A DNA stretch of 64,000 nucleotides from JACVCJ01 sp052437175 (GCA_052437175.1 JBQVOK010000005.1:62001-126000), one strand, 5' to 3'; shown: positions 1 through 8,312, numbered from the stretch's first letter. Notes: generated from the letters alone by a model not told the origin. A program made the numbers and translations.

Positions 1-1
1 A

Positions 2-976
2 AAATACGATAACCAGATCCCTGCCAATCCCTCGATCAGTATTACGCTTTCGGCATGCCATACCAAAACGGAAATGGAATGGTCGGCAGCGGAGAACGGT
101 CCCGAAGTAGAATTTTATTTCGAAGGAAAGGTCAACGAAGCGTTCGGTAACAAGATCAAAAAGTTCCTGGAGAGTCAGCTGCCCCAGCGTCCCTACCTGT
201 CGGGCATGCGCTTCCGCCTGGAATCTGAAAATACATTCCCGCATTCAGCCGGTATTGCCTCTTCGGCAAGCGGCATGAGTGCATTCTGCATGTGCCTGGT
301 AGAAATGGAGCGCCGTGTATTCGGCCTGCATACCGACGATGTTTCTTTTTACCGTGAAGCCAGCGTTCTTTCGCGCCTGGCCAGCGGCAGCGCCAGCCGT
401 TCCGTATACGGCGGACTGGTAAGCTGGGGAGCCATCGATGCCCTGCCCGAAACATCGGACCTGTTTGCCAGCAAGTATGAAGGTAAGGTTCATCCCGATT
501 TTCAGAACCTGCAGGATTCCATCATTATCTGCGACCGCGGCGAAAAGAGCGTAAGTTCACGTGCCGGCCACGGACTGATGAAGACCAATCCCTACGCCAC
601 ACGCCGTTTTGAGCACGCCCGTGAGAACATGGACGCCCTGCTGCAGGCTATCGGCGAAGGCAATTTTAACCGCTTTGCCGAACTGGTAGAGAACGAAGCA
701 CTCACCCTGCACGGCATGATGATGATGAGCTATCCCTGGTTCATCCTGATGAAGCCCAAAACCCTGGAACTGCTGGATATTATGAAACAGTACCGCGAAC
801 AGCACGGAATACGCATGTGTTTTACGCTGGACGCCGGTCCGAACATACACCTGATCTACCCCGAAAGCGAGAAGGAGAAGGTACACACATTCCTGAATAA
901 CGAAATAGCTAAACATTTACCCGAAAATTCCATTATCTTTGATAAAGAAGGGAATGGCCCGGTAAAACTGAAATAA
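2..976 (+). CDS. mvaD: Diphosphomevalonate decarboxylase, 5' end cut by window edge
   Basis: This enzyme decarboxylates mevalonate diphosphate to isopentenyl diphosphate using ATP, the last step of the mevalonate route to isoprenoids. The frame is open to the left edge, so the true start lies outside; 324 codons are visible and only a few tens are missing. Visible family signatures are the N-terminal segment NPSISITLSACHTKTE, the GHMP-type phosphate-binding stretch FPHSAGIASSASG, and ASGSASRSVYGGLVSWG, which carries the conserved Ser/Arg region of decarboxylases. The Asp in TLDAGPNIH near the C terminus fits the family's catalytic Asp region. The next gene, a mevalonate kinase, starts 6 bp downstream, so the two are one operon. 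This family is recognised with high confidence. Confidence 0.93.
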   Translation, partial: KYDNQIPANPSISITLSACHTKTEMEWSAAENGPEVEFYFEGKVNEAFGNKIKKFLESQLPQRPYLSGMRFRLESENTFPHSAGIASSASGMSAFCMCLVEMERRVFGLHTDDVSFYREASVLSRLASGSASRSVYGGLVSWGAIDALPETSDLFASKYEGKVHPDFQNLQDSIIICDRGEKSVSSRAGHGLMKTNPYATRRFEHARENMDALLQAIGEGNFNRFAELVENEALTLHGMMMMSYPWFILMKPKTLELLDIMKQYREQHGIRMCFTLDAGPNIHLIYPESEKEKVHTFLNNEIAKHLPENSIIFDKEGNGPVKLK

Positions 977-982
977 CCCGAA

Positions 983-1927
983 ATGGCAAACAAAAACTTC
1001 AAATCAAAGATTTTGTTGTTTGGTGAGTACAGCATCATTCATAACTCGATGGGGCTCACGATTCCCTTTGATTTTTACAAGGGCAAGCTTACATTCAAGA
1101 GCCGCAACCTGTCTGAGGAAGAGGCCAAACAGAGCAATGCCGATCTGAAAAAGTACGCGGCATACCTGCAGGGACTGGTAGAAAAGAAAGAGCTGGGTTT
1201 TACCTTCGATATTGAAGCGCTGAATGCCGATATTGAAAAGGGCCTGATCTTCGACAGTACCATTCCGCAGGGCTATGGTGTAGGCAGCAGCGGCGCCCTG
1301 GTGGCGGCCCTGTACGAGCGTTATGCCTTTGATAAAGTGTACAACGAAGAAAAACCGGGCACGGACGATATACTGAAACTGAAAGCCCAGTTTGCCAAAA
1401 TGGAATGTTATTTCCACGGTACCAGCAGTGGTCTGGACCCGCTTATCTGTTACCTGCAGCACCCCCTGCTCATCGAGAATAAGGAGGCCATCGGTGCGGT
1501 ACAGATCCCCGAGAGCGTAAAGACCGGCAACGGCGGCATATTCCTCATCGATACCAAACAGGTGGGAAAAACCGGTCCGCTGGTACAGCTGTTCCTCGAT
1601 AAATGTAAGGAAGACGGTTTCCTGGGCCTGGTGCGCAAGGAAATGATCCCTTTCAACGATAACTGTATTAAAGCGTTCCTGAAAGGCGAGGCCAAAGACC
1701 TGCTGAGCAATGTAAAAGAGCTCTCGCACTTCCTGATCGCCCACCTGGACCCGATGATCCCCAAAAAGTTCCGTAAAGTATGGAAACAGGGTCTGGAAAG
1801 TGAAAGTTACTACCTGAAACTCTGCGGAAGCGGCGGTGGCGGTTACCTGCTGGGCTTTGCCCCGGACCTGGAAAAGGCCCGCGCCGACCTGAAAGAGTTC
1901 AATATAGAGGTAATACATCGGTTTTAA
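983..1927 (+). CDS. mvk: Mevalonate kinase (GHMP kinase family)
   Basis: A 314-residue cytoplasmic GHMP kinase that would phosphorylate mevalonate. N-terminal SKILLFGEYSI is the GHMP substrate-binding segment, IPQGYGVGSSGALVAALY is the glycine/serine-rich ATP loop, FHGTSSGLDPLICYL contains the catalytic Asp region of mevalonate kinases, and KLCGSGGGGYLLGF is the C-terminal GHMP motif. The ATG at 983 lies 6 bp after the mvaD stop, so the genes are probably cotranscribed. In mevalonate-pathway Bacteroidota these two genes often sit together. Assignment to mevalonate rather than phosphomevalonate kinase rests on the FHGTSSGLD motif and the neighbour, not on a direct test. A strong terminator follows. 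Confidence 0.86.
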   Translation: MANKNFKSKILLFGEYSIIHNSMGLTIPFDFYKGKLTFKSRNLSEEEAKQSNADLKKYAAYLQGLVEKKELGFTFDIEALNADIEKGLIFDSTIPQGYGVGSSGALVAALYERYAFDKVYNEEKPGTDDILKLKAQFAKMECYFHGTSSGLDPLICYLQHPLLIENKEAIGAVQIPESVKTGNGGIFLIDTKQVGKTGPLVQLFLDKCKEDGFLGLVRKEMIPFNDNCIKAFLKGEAKDLLSNVKELSHFLIAHLDPMIPKKFRKVWKQGLESESYYLKLCGSGGGGYLLGFAPDLEKARADLKEFNIEVIHRF

Positions 1928-1943
1928 ATAAATAATAGCAAAG

Positions 1944-1969
1944 AAGGCTTCCGCAAGGGGGCCTTTTTT
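1944..1969 (+). terminator. Rho-independent terminator of mvaD-mvk
   Basis: A nine-pair stem (1944-1952 with 1957-1965, two G-U pairs) closes a GCAA tetraloop and runs into T6. It ends the mevalonate operon. Confidence 0.9.
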
Positions 1970-1994
1970 GTTCCGTGCTTTTCAAAAAAATACC

Positions 1995-2002
1995 TAACTT
2001 TA
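1995..2002 (+). promoter_or_regulatory. Possible -7 element for hicBA
   Basis: TAACTTTA matches the Bacteroidota -7 consensus TAnnTTTG except at the last base. It is 18 bp before the ATG at 2020, which supports that start over the GTG at 1975. No well-spaced TTTG -33 box is visible. Confidence 0.4.
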
Positions 2003-2019
2003 TAGACAAATCAGTATCC

Positions 2020-2400
2020 ATGTCTAAGAAAGGACAGTACCGGGGAATTCTTACAGGCAAGAAGTTTATGCATAAAATACGTCTCAGACTATACATCTGG
2101 TCTGAAGACAAGGTATTCTTTGTGTATGCGCCGGCTCTTGACCTTACCGGTTATGGCAATACGGAGACGGAAGCAAAGGATTCTTTCACACATATATTGC
2201 AGGAAACTGTTTCCTACATGGAAAATAAAGATACGCTCTTTGACGAACTGGAACGTCTGGGATGGACCACCAATCGTGCCAAGAGACGTGTAAAAGCCCC
2301 GGATATAAAAGAGATGAAGGAAGATAACGAAGAGTTCAGGATCATATCTTCCAAACCTAATGTAAAAACCATCAATGAGTCCCTGGAGCTTGCTATCTGA
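2020..2400 (+). CDS. hicB: HicB-like antitoxin
   Basis: A 126-residue protein whose N-terminal half (RLRLYIWSEDKVFFVYAP, GYGNTETEAKDSF) has the pattern of the HicB partial RNase-H fold, in which a strand pair precedes a helix beginning TEAKDSF. The C-terminal part (RAKRRVKAPDIKEMKEDNEE) is charged and shows no clear DNA-binding motif. An in-frame GTG at 1975 would add 15 residues, but it precedes the likely promoter, so ATG 2020 is preferred. The stop overlaps the next ATG by one base (TGATG), which indicates translational coupling to the HicA-like gene. HicB proteins neutralise HicA and usually repress their own operon. The order here is antitoxin first. Confidence 0.75.
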   Translation: MSKKGQYRGILTGKKFMHKIRLRLYIWSEDKVFFVYAPALDLTGYGNTETEAKDSFTHILQETVSYMENKDTLFDELERLGWTTNRAKRRVKAPDIKEMKEDNEEFRIISSKPNVKTINESLELAI

Positions 2401-2702
2401 TGACAGTAAGACATTTACGGAATATTTCTTTATCCACCTTTGAGTCTTTCCTTGAACTGGCTCAGTGTAAATGTATGGGTGTCAATAGCGGACATGTGAA
2501 ATATACACGGGCAGACCTGCTAAGACCGGTGATCATACAGACACATATAGATCCTGTACCTGAATTTATTATCAGGAACGCCCTGAGATCAATACAGGTC
2601 TCTAAAAACGATTTTTACGATATACTGGATGGGAAAAAAGTTGTGGTAAAGAAAGGGAGCGGGTATTCGATCGTGGAACAACCCGGCCCGAAAAATCACT
2701 AA
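2400..2702 (+). CDS. hicA: HicA-like mRNA interferase toxin
   Basis: A 100-residue protein with the extended HicA form common in Bacteroidota. An N-terminal segment (FESFLELAQCKCMGV) is followed by SGHVKYTRADLLRPVIIQTH, in which the His of SGHVKY sits where HicA toxins keep their catalytic His. Then comes HIDPVPEFIIRNALRSI, the strand-helix that completes the double-stranded-RNA-binding-like fold. Typical HicA proteins are about 60-80 residues; the extra length here is at both ends. HicA toxins cleave mRNA and tmRNA in the cytoplasm. It overlaps hicB by one base. No terminator follows within the short gap before the next gene. Confidence 0.75.
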   Translation: MTVRHLRNISLSTFESFLELAQCKCMGVNSGHVKYTRADLLRPVIIQTHIDPVPEFIIRNALRSIQVSKNDFYDILDGKKVVVKKGSGYSIVEQPGPKNH

Positions 2703-2758
2703 TTTTGTTAGAAGGCACCGTTGGAATTTTGACGATCTTTGAGCAAAATTTTTAGTTT

Positions 2759-3064
2759 ATGTACACACTGAAAACGGCTGACGGCCGCTTTAGGACCATA
2801 GCCCTTATCGAAAGTCTTTCCTTTTTATTCCTGCTCTTTGTAGCCATGCCCCTGAAGTACGGCGCCGGGATGCCCCTTTTTGTAAAATACACCGGCTGGG
2901 CACACGGACTGCTGTTCATCCTGTACTTCTTTATGCTGATCGACGTGTATATCAGCGATCGCTGGCCCCTGAAACAGGCCTTTCTGGCCGCACTGGCCTC
3001 GGTTCTGCCTTTCGGCTGCTTTATTTTTGAGAGATTCTGGCGCAGCAAACAGTCTGCCGCATAG
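2759..3064 (+). CDS. DUF3817-type small integral membrane protein
   Basis: A 101-residue protein with three hydrophobic segments: about residues 15-32 (ALIESLSFLFLLFVAMPLK), 46-62 (GWAHGLLFILYFFMLID) and 73-92. The IESLSFLFL... PLKY ... GWAHGLLF pattern is that of DUF3817 (YdzA-like) proteins, which have no established biochemical role. The start codon is ATG. It converges on the Bax-inhibitor-like gene, and the two share a terminator. No operon partner is apparent. Confidence 0.75.
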   Translation: MYTLKTADGRFRTIALIESLSFLFLLFVAMPLKYGAGMPLFVKYTGWAHGLLFILYFFMLIDVYISDRWPLKQAFLAALASVLPFGCFIFERFWRSKQSAA

Positions 3065-3083
3065 TTCACAGATACGTATAAAG

Positions 3084-3120
3084 AAAAAGACCGCCTTGCT
3101 GAAAACGAGACGGTCTTTTT
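3084..3120. terminator. Bidirectional terminator
   Basis: AAAAAGACCG (3084-3093) pairs perfectly with CGGTCTTTTT (3111-3120) around a 17-base loop. It has A-rich and T-rich flanks and so can serve both converging genes. Confidence 0.85.
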
Positions 3121-3141
3121 CTATGTATATATTCTGGTGTC

Positions 3142-3840
3142 TTATTTTCTTCCGCCGAGAATACGCAGCAGGAACAGGAAAATATTCACAAAGTCGAGGT
3201 ACAGGGTAAGCGCGCCGAAGATGGAACCTTTGCGTGCGCTCTCTTCGTCCAGGGCCAGGGCCATGTGCTTCAGCTTCTGGTTATCGTAGGCGGTAAGGCC
3301 CAGGAATACGGCCAGTCCCACATAGGTAATGATCCAGGTAAGTGTGTCAGAATGCAGGAAAAGGTTCACCAGGGAAGCGATCACCACCCCGATAAGGCCT
3401 ACGATAAGCAGGGACCCAAGCGAAGTAAGGTCCCGTTTGGTAAAATACCCGATGGCGGCCATACTGCCGAAAAGGCCGGCGGTACACAAAAAGGTAATGC
3501 CTATGGTCTGCTGGCTGTATACCATAAAAAGTCCGCCGAAAGTAAGTCCGGTAATGCCGGCGTAGAGCATAAACAGGCCAATGGCCACGGGATAGCTTAT
3601 TTTATGCAGCAGGCGCCCGATGCCTACCACCAGGCCCAGCTGTGCCAGTATCAGCACCCAGAAGGCCAGTTTATTGCCGTAAATGAGCTGCATGGCCAGT
3701 GCGGAAGATGCGGTGAAATGCGCCACCAGCCCGGTCACGATAAGGGCAAGAAACATCCAGCCGTATACTTTAGACATAAAAGCAGCCTGCTTTTGTGCAT
3801 CCACAACGGCTTCGGTTTCGTAATAATAGGGAGTGTTCAT
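3142..3840 (-). CDS. Bax inhibitor-1/YccA family membrane protein
   Basis: A 232-residue polytopic protein of the BI-1 (TMBIM) family. The N terminus is hydrophilic (residues 1-23, ending AAFMSKVYGWM), followed by seven hydrophobic segments. GLTAYDNQKLKHMALALDEE and the last helix with LYLDFVNIFLFLLRILGGRK are characteristic; the two Asp residues in this C-terminal region correspond to the pH-sensing Asp pair of bacterial family members. Members are calcium-leak channels in structural studies, but the role in this organism is not known. It is monocistronic, converging on the DUF3817 gene. Confidence 0.88.
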   Translation of the reverse strand: MNTPYYYETEAVVDAQKQAAFMSKVYGWMFLALIVTGLVAHFTASSALAMQLIYGNKLAFWVLILAQLGLVVGIGRLLHKISYPVAIGLFMLYAGITGLTFGGLFMVYSQQTIGITFLCTAGLFGSMAAIGYFTKRDLTSLGSLLIVGLIGVVIASLVNLFLHSDTLTWIITYVGLAVFLGLTAYDNQKLKHMALALDEESARKGSIFGALTLYLDFVNIFLFLLRILGGRK

Positions 3841-3874
3841 GAATAGATATTTGGTTTAAATATACGAAAAATAT

Positions 3875-4726
3875 TTATAAAGGCTTTTCGAAGGGCAGAT
3901 GTTTCACACTTTCGAAGCGGGCAAAGGCAGCTTCCAGTGTAGGGTGCCTGAGCAGTTCCTCCAGGTCTTTCTCCGGGAAATAACCGTTGTCGATCCCTTC
4001 TTTGATAAATATAAAATTAAAACCCAGCTCATTGGTGCCGATCAGTTTATAGCCCTTCTTTTTCCCGAGTTTTTTCATGGCTACGGGCGAGGCGCCGTGG
4101 TATACCGAATGCACGTCGTTGAATTTGTTCTGTGCCTCGTAAGGCACCACGATATCGTTGTACCCGAATTCCACATGGGTCTCAATCACCACTACCTGGG
4201 GTTCTATTTCCGTAATGGCGTCCCAGATCCAGTAATCGTTACCGTCGATATCGATGGAAAGTACGCCTACTTTACCTTTCATATTGTTTTTCTGCAGCAG
4301 CTGGTTGATGTTCTCCCGCAGCACAAAGCTGCATTCAAAGCGGGGCTTGGGAAACCAGGGATGCGGGTAACGGCCGTAGAAATAGCGTCCGCGGTCTATG
4401 GCACGGGCATTGGCGTCGATGAAAAGTCCGTTGAACCCGAAGTGAAAATAAAGATTGGCGCAGTTGCTGTTGACCCCGTCGTCGGAGCCGATCTCTACAA
4501 AAGACTTATGCTCCATACCGATAACGGCAAAAATGAAGAGCAGCAGCCCATCTTCCTCGAACTGTGAAAAATTACGGAACCCGGTGTCTTTAAGCGGTAT
4601 CTGCAGCCCGGCCTGTACCTTTTCGCGGTAGTACAAAAACAGTTGTCGCTGTTGTATCTGCACGGCCGAAGAGAGTTTATGCCGCTGCCACAGGATCTGG
4701 GCGTATTTTTTTATCCGGTTTTTCAT
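3875..4726 (-). CDS. FkbM-like SAM-dependent methyltransferase
   Basis: A 283-residue protein with a Rossmann methyltransferase core. FRNFSQFEEDGLLLFIF precedes motif I FVEIGSDDGVNSNCANL (SAM-binding glycine loop), then GLFIDANARA (acidic residue that would contact the ribose) and GVLSIDIDGNDYWIWDAI. This arrangement is that of the FkbM family, whose members methylate sugars and other small molecules; the substrate is not predictable. There is no signal peptide or membrane segment. A -7 element (4732-4739) sits so close to the ATG that the mRNA may be nearly leaderless. It diverges from the lysyl-oxidase gene. Confidence 0.78.
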   Translation of the reverse strand: MKNRIKKYAQILWQRHKLSSAVQIQQRQLFLYYREKVQAGLQIPLKDTGFRNFSQFEEDGLLLFIFAVIGMEHKSFVEIGSDDGVNSNCANLYFHFGFNGLFIDANARAIDRGRYFYGRYPHPWFPKPRFECSFVLRENINQLLQKNNMKGKVGVLSIDIDGNDYWIWDAITEIEPQVVVIETHVEFGYNDIVVPYEAQNKFNDVHSVYHGASPVAMKKLGKKKGYKLIGTNELGFNFIFIKEGIDNGYFPEKDLEELLRHPTLEAAFARFESVKHLPFEKPL

Positions 4727-4731
4727 CAGAT

Positions 4732-4739
4732 CAAAAGTA
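4732..4739 (-). promoter_or_regulatory. -7 element for the FkbM-like gene
   Basis: On the minus strand the sequence reads TACTTTTG, an exact TAnnTTTG match. It lies only five bases upstream of the ATG at 4726, so transcription would begin at or within a few bases of the start codon. Confidence 0.5.
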
Positions 4740-4844
4740 CTATTTTAAAATGTGAAGCAAAACCGGGCTGCCTGCCGGGGCTAATTCCGTGGCTGTCTTT
4801 AAACTAAATATAAACACCATGTGAAACGAATGCTAAAAATTTGT

Positions 4845-4852
4845 AGGTTTGA
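4845..4852 (+). promoter_or_regulatory. -7 element for the lysyl-oxidase gene
   Basis: TAGGTTTG is an exact TAnnTTTG match, 23 bp before the ATG at 4876. It places the upstream TTG at 4849 inside the promoter, so that codon is not the start. No clear -33 TTTG is seen. Confidence 0.55.
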
Positions 4853-4875
4853 TAGAAGCTAAACTTACCTTTTTT

Positions 4876-6933
4876 ATGAGAAAAACCGTACTTCTTTTCC
4901 TTATGCTGTTCTCTGCGGCATACGGGGCCATGGGGCAGGGCACGTCCTGCAGCAATGCCACTCCGGTAACCCCGGGCAGCTACACCGCCCCGCAGCCCAA
5001 CAGCTGGTACACCTTTGTGCCCACACAGCCGGGAATTTACCGGATATACACCTGCCAGCAGAGTTCCTGCGATACCAAGATCTATGTGTATGACTACTGC
5101 GTGGGCCTGAACCCGACCGAAAACAACCTGGCCACCGTGCTTTACAACGACGATGCCTGCAGCCTGCAGAGCGAAGTACAGGGCATTCTGCAGCCGGGCA
5201 CCACCTATTACATCCGTATCGACGACTACAACAACCAGTGCAACGGGCAGACCATTAACTGGACCCTGCAGTACATCGGGCAGATATCGGGCTGTACAGA
5301 CCCGAACGCCTGTAACTACAACCCCGAGGCCACCTTAGATAACGGTTCCTGCGTGTATGCGCCCAGTCCGCTGTGCCCCACGCCCGACCTTACCGTGGTG
5401 CAGAGCGCCATGGAAAGTTCGCTGAGTATGGATACCCGTAATGCCGACCAGTGTTCTGTGGAAGAAGGCTGCCTGAACGGGTACGGACTGCGCGACATCA
5501 TCCGTTTTACCACACATATCAAAAATGTGGGGAATGCCGATTATTACATCGGGCAGGCGAATCCTTCGAACCCCCAGTTCGACTACATAAACTGCCACCA
5601 GCACGCACATTACGTAGGCTATGCCAAATACGAACTGTACGACCTGAACGGGAACGAGATACCCATCGGCTTTAAGAACGGGTTCTGTGTAATGGACCTG
5701 GAATGCAGCGGTGGCGGCTCATCGCAGTACGGCTGCGGGAATATGGGTATTTCGCACGGCTGCGGCGATATCTATGGCGCCGGGCTCGACTGCCAGTGGG
5801 TAGATATTACCGATGTAGACACCGGTACCTATCACCTGGTGATAAAGGTAAACTGGGACCATAGCCCCGATTATACCGGCAAGTACGAAACCACCTACGA
5901 TAACAACTTTGCTTCTGTTTGTATCCGCCTGGCGCGCGACGCACAGGGTATCCCGTCCTTCAGCGTGGTGCAGGGCTGTGCCCCGGTGGTAGACTGTATG
6001 GGCGTACAGTTCGGTAATGCACAGACTGACTGTAACGGCGTTTGTAACGGTACCGCCATCCGTGGAGATATGAACAGCGACCTGGCCCTGGACCAGAGCG
6101 ATGCCTCGCTGTACAACCAGAACCTGATCTCGGGGAACCTGCAGCAGGTGATCTGTAACGATATGGACGCCGACGGCACCTGGACCGTACATGATGCGGC
6201 CCTGATCAACAACTGCTCCCTGAACGAGCATCCCATCAACAACCCCTGCGACTGGCCTTTCGGTATTACCAATAACCAGCAGACCAGCGAACTTTCGATC
6301 ATTGGTTACAACTGGAACCAGCAGTACATCGACATCGGCATAAAAAATGCCACCCACAGTGTGCTGGCCTACCAGTTCCGGGTGAGCGGCATCGAGATAC
6401 AATCGGCACAGAACCTGGCCAATCCGCTGCAGTACAATATTACACCGCAGTTCCAGGTAAACGGCACAGAAGTGATCGGTATGTCGTACCAGGAAATGAA
6501 ACTGGATACCTCGGCCGTACTGCAACCCCTGGTGCGCCTGTTCTTTAACAATATTACCGCAGAACAGATCTGCATCGATACCATTGTAGACATTGTGAAC
6601 TCCCGTTACGAGGCTACGCTGAAGACGATCACCGGCAACTGCCTCATCTCGCCCTATGCGTCGGTAACGGAATACAACAAAGCCCTGCAGGCAGAGATTT
6701 TCCCGAACCCGGCTTCGGACCTGCTGAACATTAAAGTGAGTGCCGTACAGGCCGGTGAGATCCGTATGCGTATCCTGGACGTATCGGGCCGTGTGGTGCG
6801 CACAGCAGAATGGAACGGCAGCGCCGAACATACCGAAACACTGAACATACAATCGTTTGCCGACGGTCTATATACCCTCGAACTGGATTTTGACGGTGGT
6901 AAAGTGGCGAAGAAATTTCTGGTAAAGAAATAG
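4876..6933 (+). CDS. Exported lysyl oxidase homologue with T9SS sorting domain
   Basis: A 685-residue multidomain exported protein, numbered from ATG 4876. Residues 1-20 are a signal peptide. A beta-rich domain (about 22-135) follows, then a Cys-containing motif GCTDPNACNYNPEATLDNGS (139-158). Residues about 171-352 match the lysyl oxidase catalytic domain: CHQHAH gives copper ligands His241, His243 and His245. Lys267 (GFKNGFC) and Tyr300 (DIYGAGLDCQW) align with the Lys and Tyr that form the lysyl tyrosylquinone cofactor in human LOX. DCQWVDITDV is almost identical to the animal sequence. A dockerin-like pair of Asp-rich loops (about 397-455) and a type A T9SS domain (607-685, beginning EIFPNPASD) follow. 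The family oxidises peptidyl lysine or other primary amines with Cu; the substrate here is unknown. It is a single-gene unit with its own promoter and terminator. Confidence 0.88.
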   Translation: MRKTVLLFLMLFSAAYGAMGQGTSCSNATPVTPGSYTAPQPNSWYTFVPTQPGIYRIYTCQQSSCDTKIYVYDYCVGLNPTENNLATVLYNDDACSLQSEVQGILQPGTTYYIRIDDYNNQCNGQTINWTLQYIGQISGCTDPNACNYNPEATLDNGSCVYAPSPLCPTPDLTVVQSAMESSLSMDTRNADQCSVEEGCLNGYGLRDIIRFTTHIKNVGNADYYIGQANPSNPQFDYINCHQHAHYVGYAKYELYDLNGNEIPIGFKNGFCVMDLECSGGGSSQYGCGNMGISHGCGDIYGAGLDCQWVDITDVDTGTYHLVIKVNWDHSPDYTGKYETTYDNNFASVCIRLARDAQGIPSFSVVQGCAPVVDCMGVQFGNAQTDCNGVCNGTAIRGDMNSDLALDQSDASLYNQNLISGNLQQVICNDMDADGTWTVHDAALINNCSLNEHPINNPCDWPFGITNNQQTSELSIIGYNWNQQYIDIGIKNATHSVLAYQFRVSGIEIQSAQNLANPLQYNITPQFQVNGTEVIGMSYQEMKLDTSAVLQPLVRLFFNNITAEQICIDTIVDIVNSRYEATLKTITGNCLISPYASVTEYNKALQAEIFPNPASDLLNIKVSAVQAGEIRMRILDVSGRVVRTAEWNGSAEHTETLNIQSFADGLYTLELDFDGGKVAKKFLVKK

Positions 6934-6957
6934 AAGCCTGTGAAACTATGAAAAAGG

Positions 6958-6985
6958 AAACCCCCGCTTAAAACGGGGGTTTTTT
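6958..6985 (+). terminator. Terminator of the lysyl-oxidase gene
   Basis: AAACCCCCG (6958-6966) pairs with CGGGGGTTT (6974-6982) around a seven-base loop and is followed by T residues. The remaining 236 bp to 7221 hold nothing I can support. Confidence 0.9.
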
Positions 6986-7221
6986 CGTATGTGTACTGCC
7001 GCAGAAAGCTACGGCAACAGGTTGTAATAATAAGGGAGGCGGATCATCCGGTGATGTATGCGGGCAGGAGAGGACTGCGAGCCGGGAAACGCCATACCAT
7101 TACACGAACGAACGTGAATTCATATACAAAAATGCGAAAAAACAGGCTACAGGGGCTTGTTGTTTAAGATCGGGGTGCTGATATCCCCGGCAGACTTCTA
7201 CATTATTACTGCCCGGAAAAA

Positions 7222-8097
7222 CTATAAATGCTGCCGGCGGATCTGCTCGCGGAAGCCGGTAAAGTCGATGCCCTTCATCTTCTTAAAGAACTTGGAAAAA
7301 TGCGCAGGATCGTCGAAGCCCAGTGCAAAAGCCGTTTCCTTGGTGGTCATATCGCTGTGGGTGGCGTAACGCATGGCTTCGAGGGAGAGACGGTTCTGTA
7401 TGTGCTCCTTGGCGCTGGCCCCGCTGGCTTCTTTTACCACTTCGTTTAGGTAATTGGGCGTAATGTTTTGCAGGCTGGCGTATTCGGCCACTTTGTGTTT
7501 CTGGTGAAAATGATTGTCCAGGTTATCGAGAAAGGATTTCAGGATGCGGTTCTCGTTCCGGTTCTCTATTTCGTTGGGGATAAGCCCTTTGATGCGGCTG
7601 CATTCGATAAGGAAGAGGCGCAGGTAAGAGGCGGCGGCTTCCAGGTAAAAATCGTGCGAGGGATCGGTTTCGGCAATGGCCTTGACGCAGAGTTCTACGA
7701 GGGCGGCTCTTTTATCGGCCGGGATAAAAAGCGGTTCGGCCTGTGTACAGCCCGTGAAAAGGCCCAGGGCCTGTAAAAAGCGAGGGTTGATGCCGCAGGC
7801 CTGCAGGAATTCTTCGGTAAACAGGAAAAGATAGCCCTGCACACCCGGATCGGAGCGGAACCAGTGTACCTGCTGCGGGCTTACGAAATGCACATACTGA
7901 TCTTCGATCGGGAAATCGGTAAAGTCGATCTGGTGAATGCCCGAGCCCCTGGTGATCCACAGCACGGTGAAAAAATTGTGCCGGTGCGGGGTTCCTTCAG
8001 GGTTCTTCTTGCCCGTTTCTTCCTGTTGCAGGGTTTTGGCCACAAAGCCGGAAGGCAGATCAATTTTCGGGATGCGGATTTGAGGACTTGCCAACAT
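7222..8097 (-). CDS. AraC family transcriptional regulator
   Basis: A 291-residue regulator. The N-terminal part resembles the cupin sensory domain (TPHRHNFFTVLWITRGSG, EDQYVHFVSPQQVHWF). The C-terminal 100 residues carry two helix-turn-helix units, including KVAEYASLQNITPNYLNEVV and ETAFALGFDDPAHFSKFFKK, the AraC signature. The ATG at 8097 is chosen because the 33 extra codons upstream encode a hydrophobic AT-rich stretch starting at a non-ATG codon and unlike the family. It is divergent from the large surface-protein gene at 8313, which could be a target, but nothing in the sequence shows this. The inducer is unknown. Confidence 0.88.
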   Translation of the reverse strand: MLASPQIRIPKIDLPSGFVAKTLQQEETGKKNPEGTPHRHNFFTVLWITRGSGIHQIDFTDFPIEDQYVHFVSPQQVHWFRSDPGVQGYLFLFTEEFLQACGINPRFLQALGLFTGCTQAEPLFIPADKRAALVELCVKAIAETDPSHDFYLEAAASYLRLFLIECSRIKGLIPNEIENRNENRILKSFLDNLDNHFHQKHKVAEYASLQNITPNYLNEVVKEASGASAKEHIQNRLSLEAMRYATHSDMTTKETAFALGFDDPAHFSKFFKKMKGIDFTGFREQIRRQHL

Positions 8098-8312
8098 GGT
8101 ATAAAGATACAAATTCAGTAAGAAAAGGCTAACGTAAAAGGAAAATGAATGAAAATTAACTTTATATAGAATCAGGCATATAAAAAACTCCGTCACAAAC
8201 AGGTTAAATTTCGCTGAAAAAAAAGTTACTTTTTTCTACGCGGAAACTTTTAGAATCACAAAGTTGGTTGTTTCTTTGCGACCGGAATACTCTAATCACA
8301 TACTATCACCAC

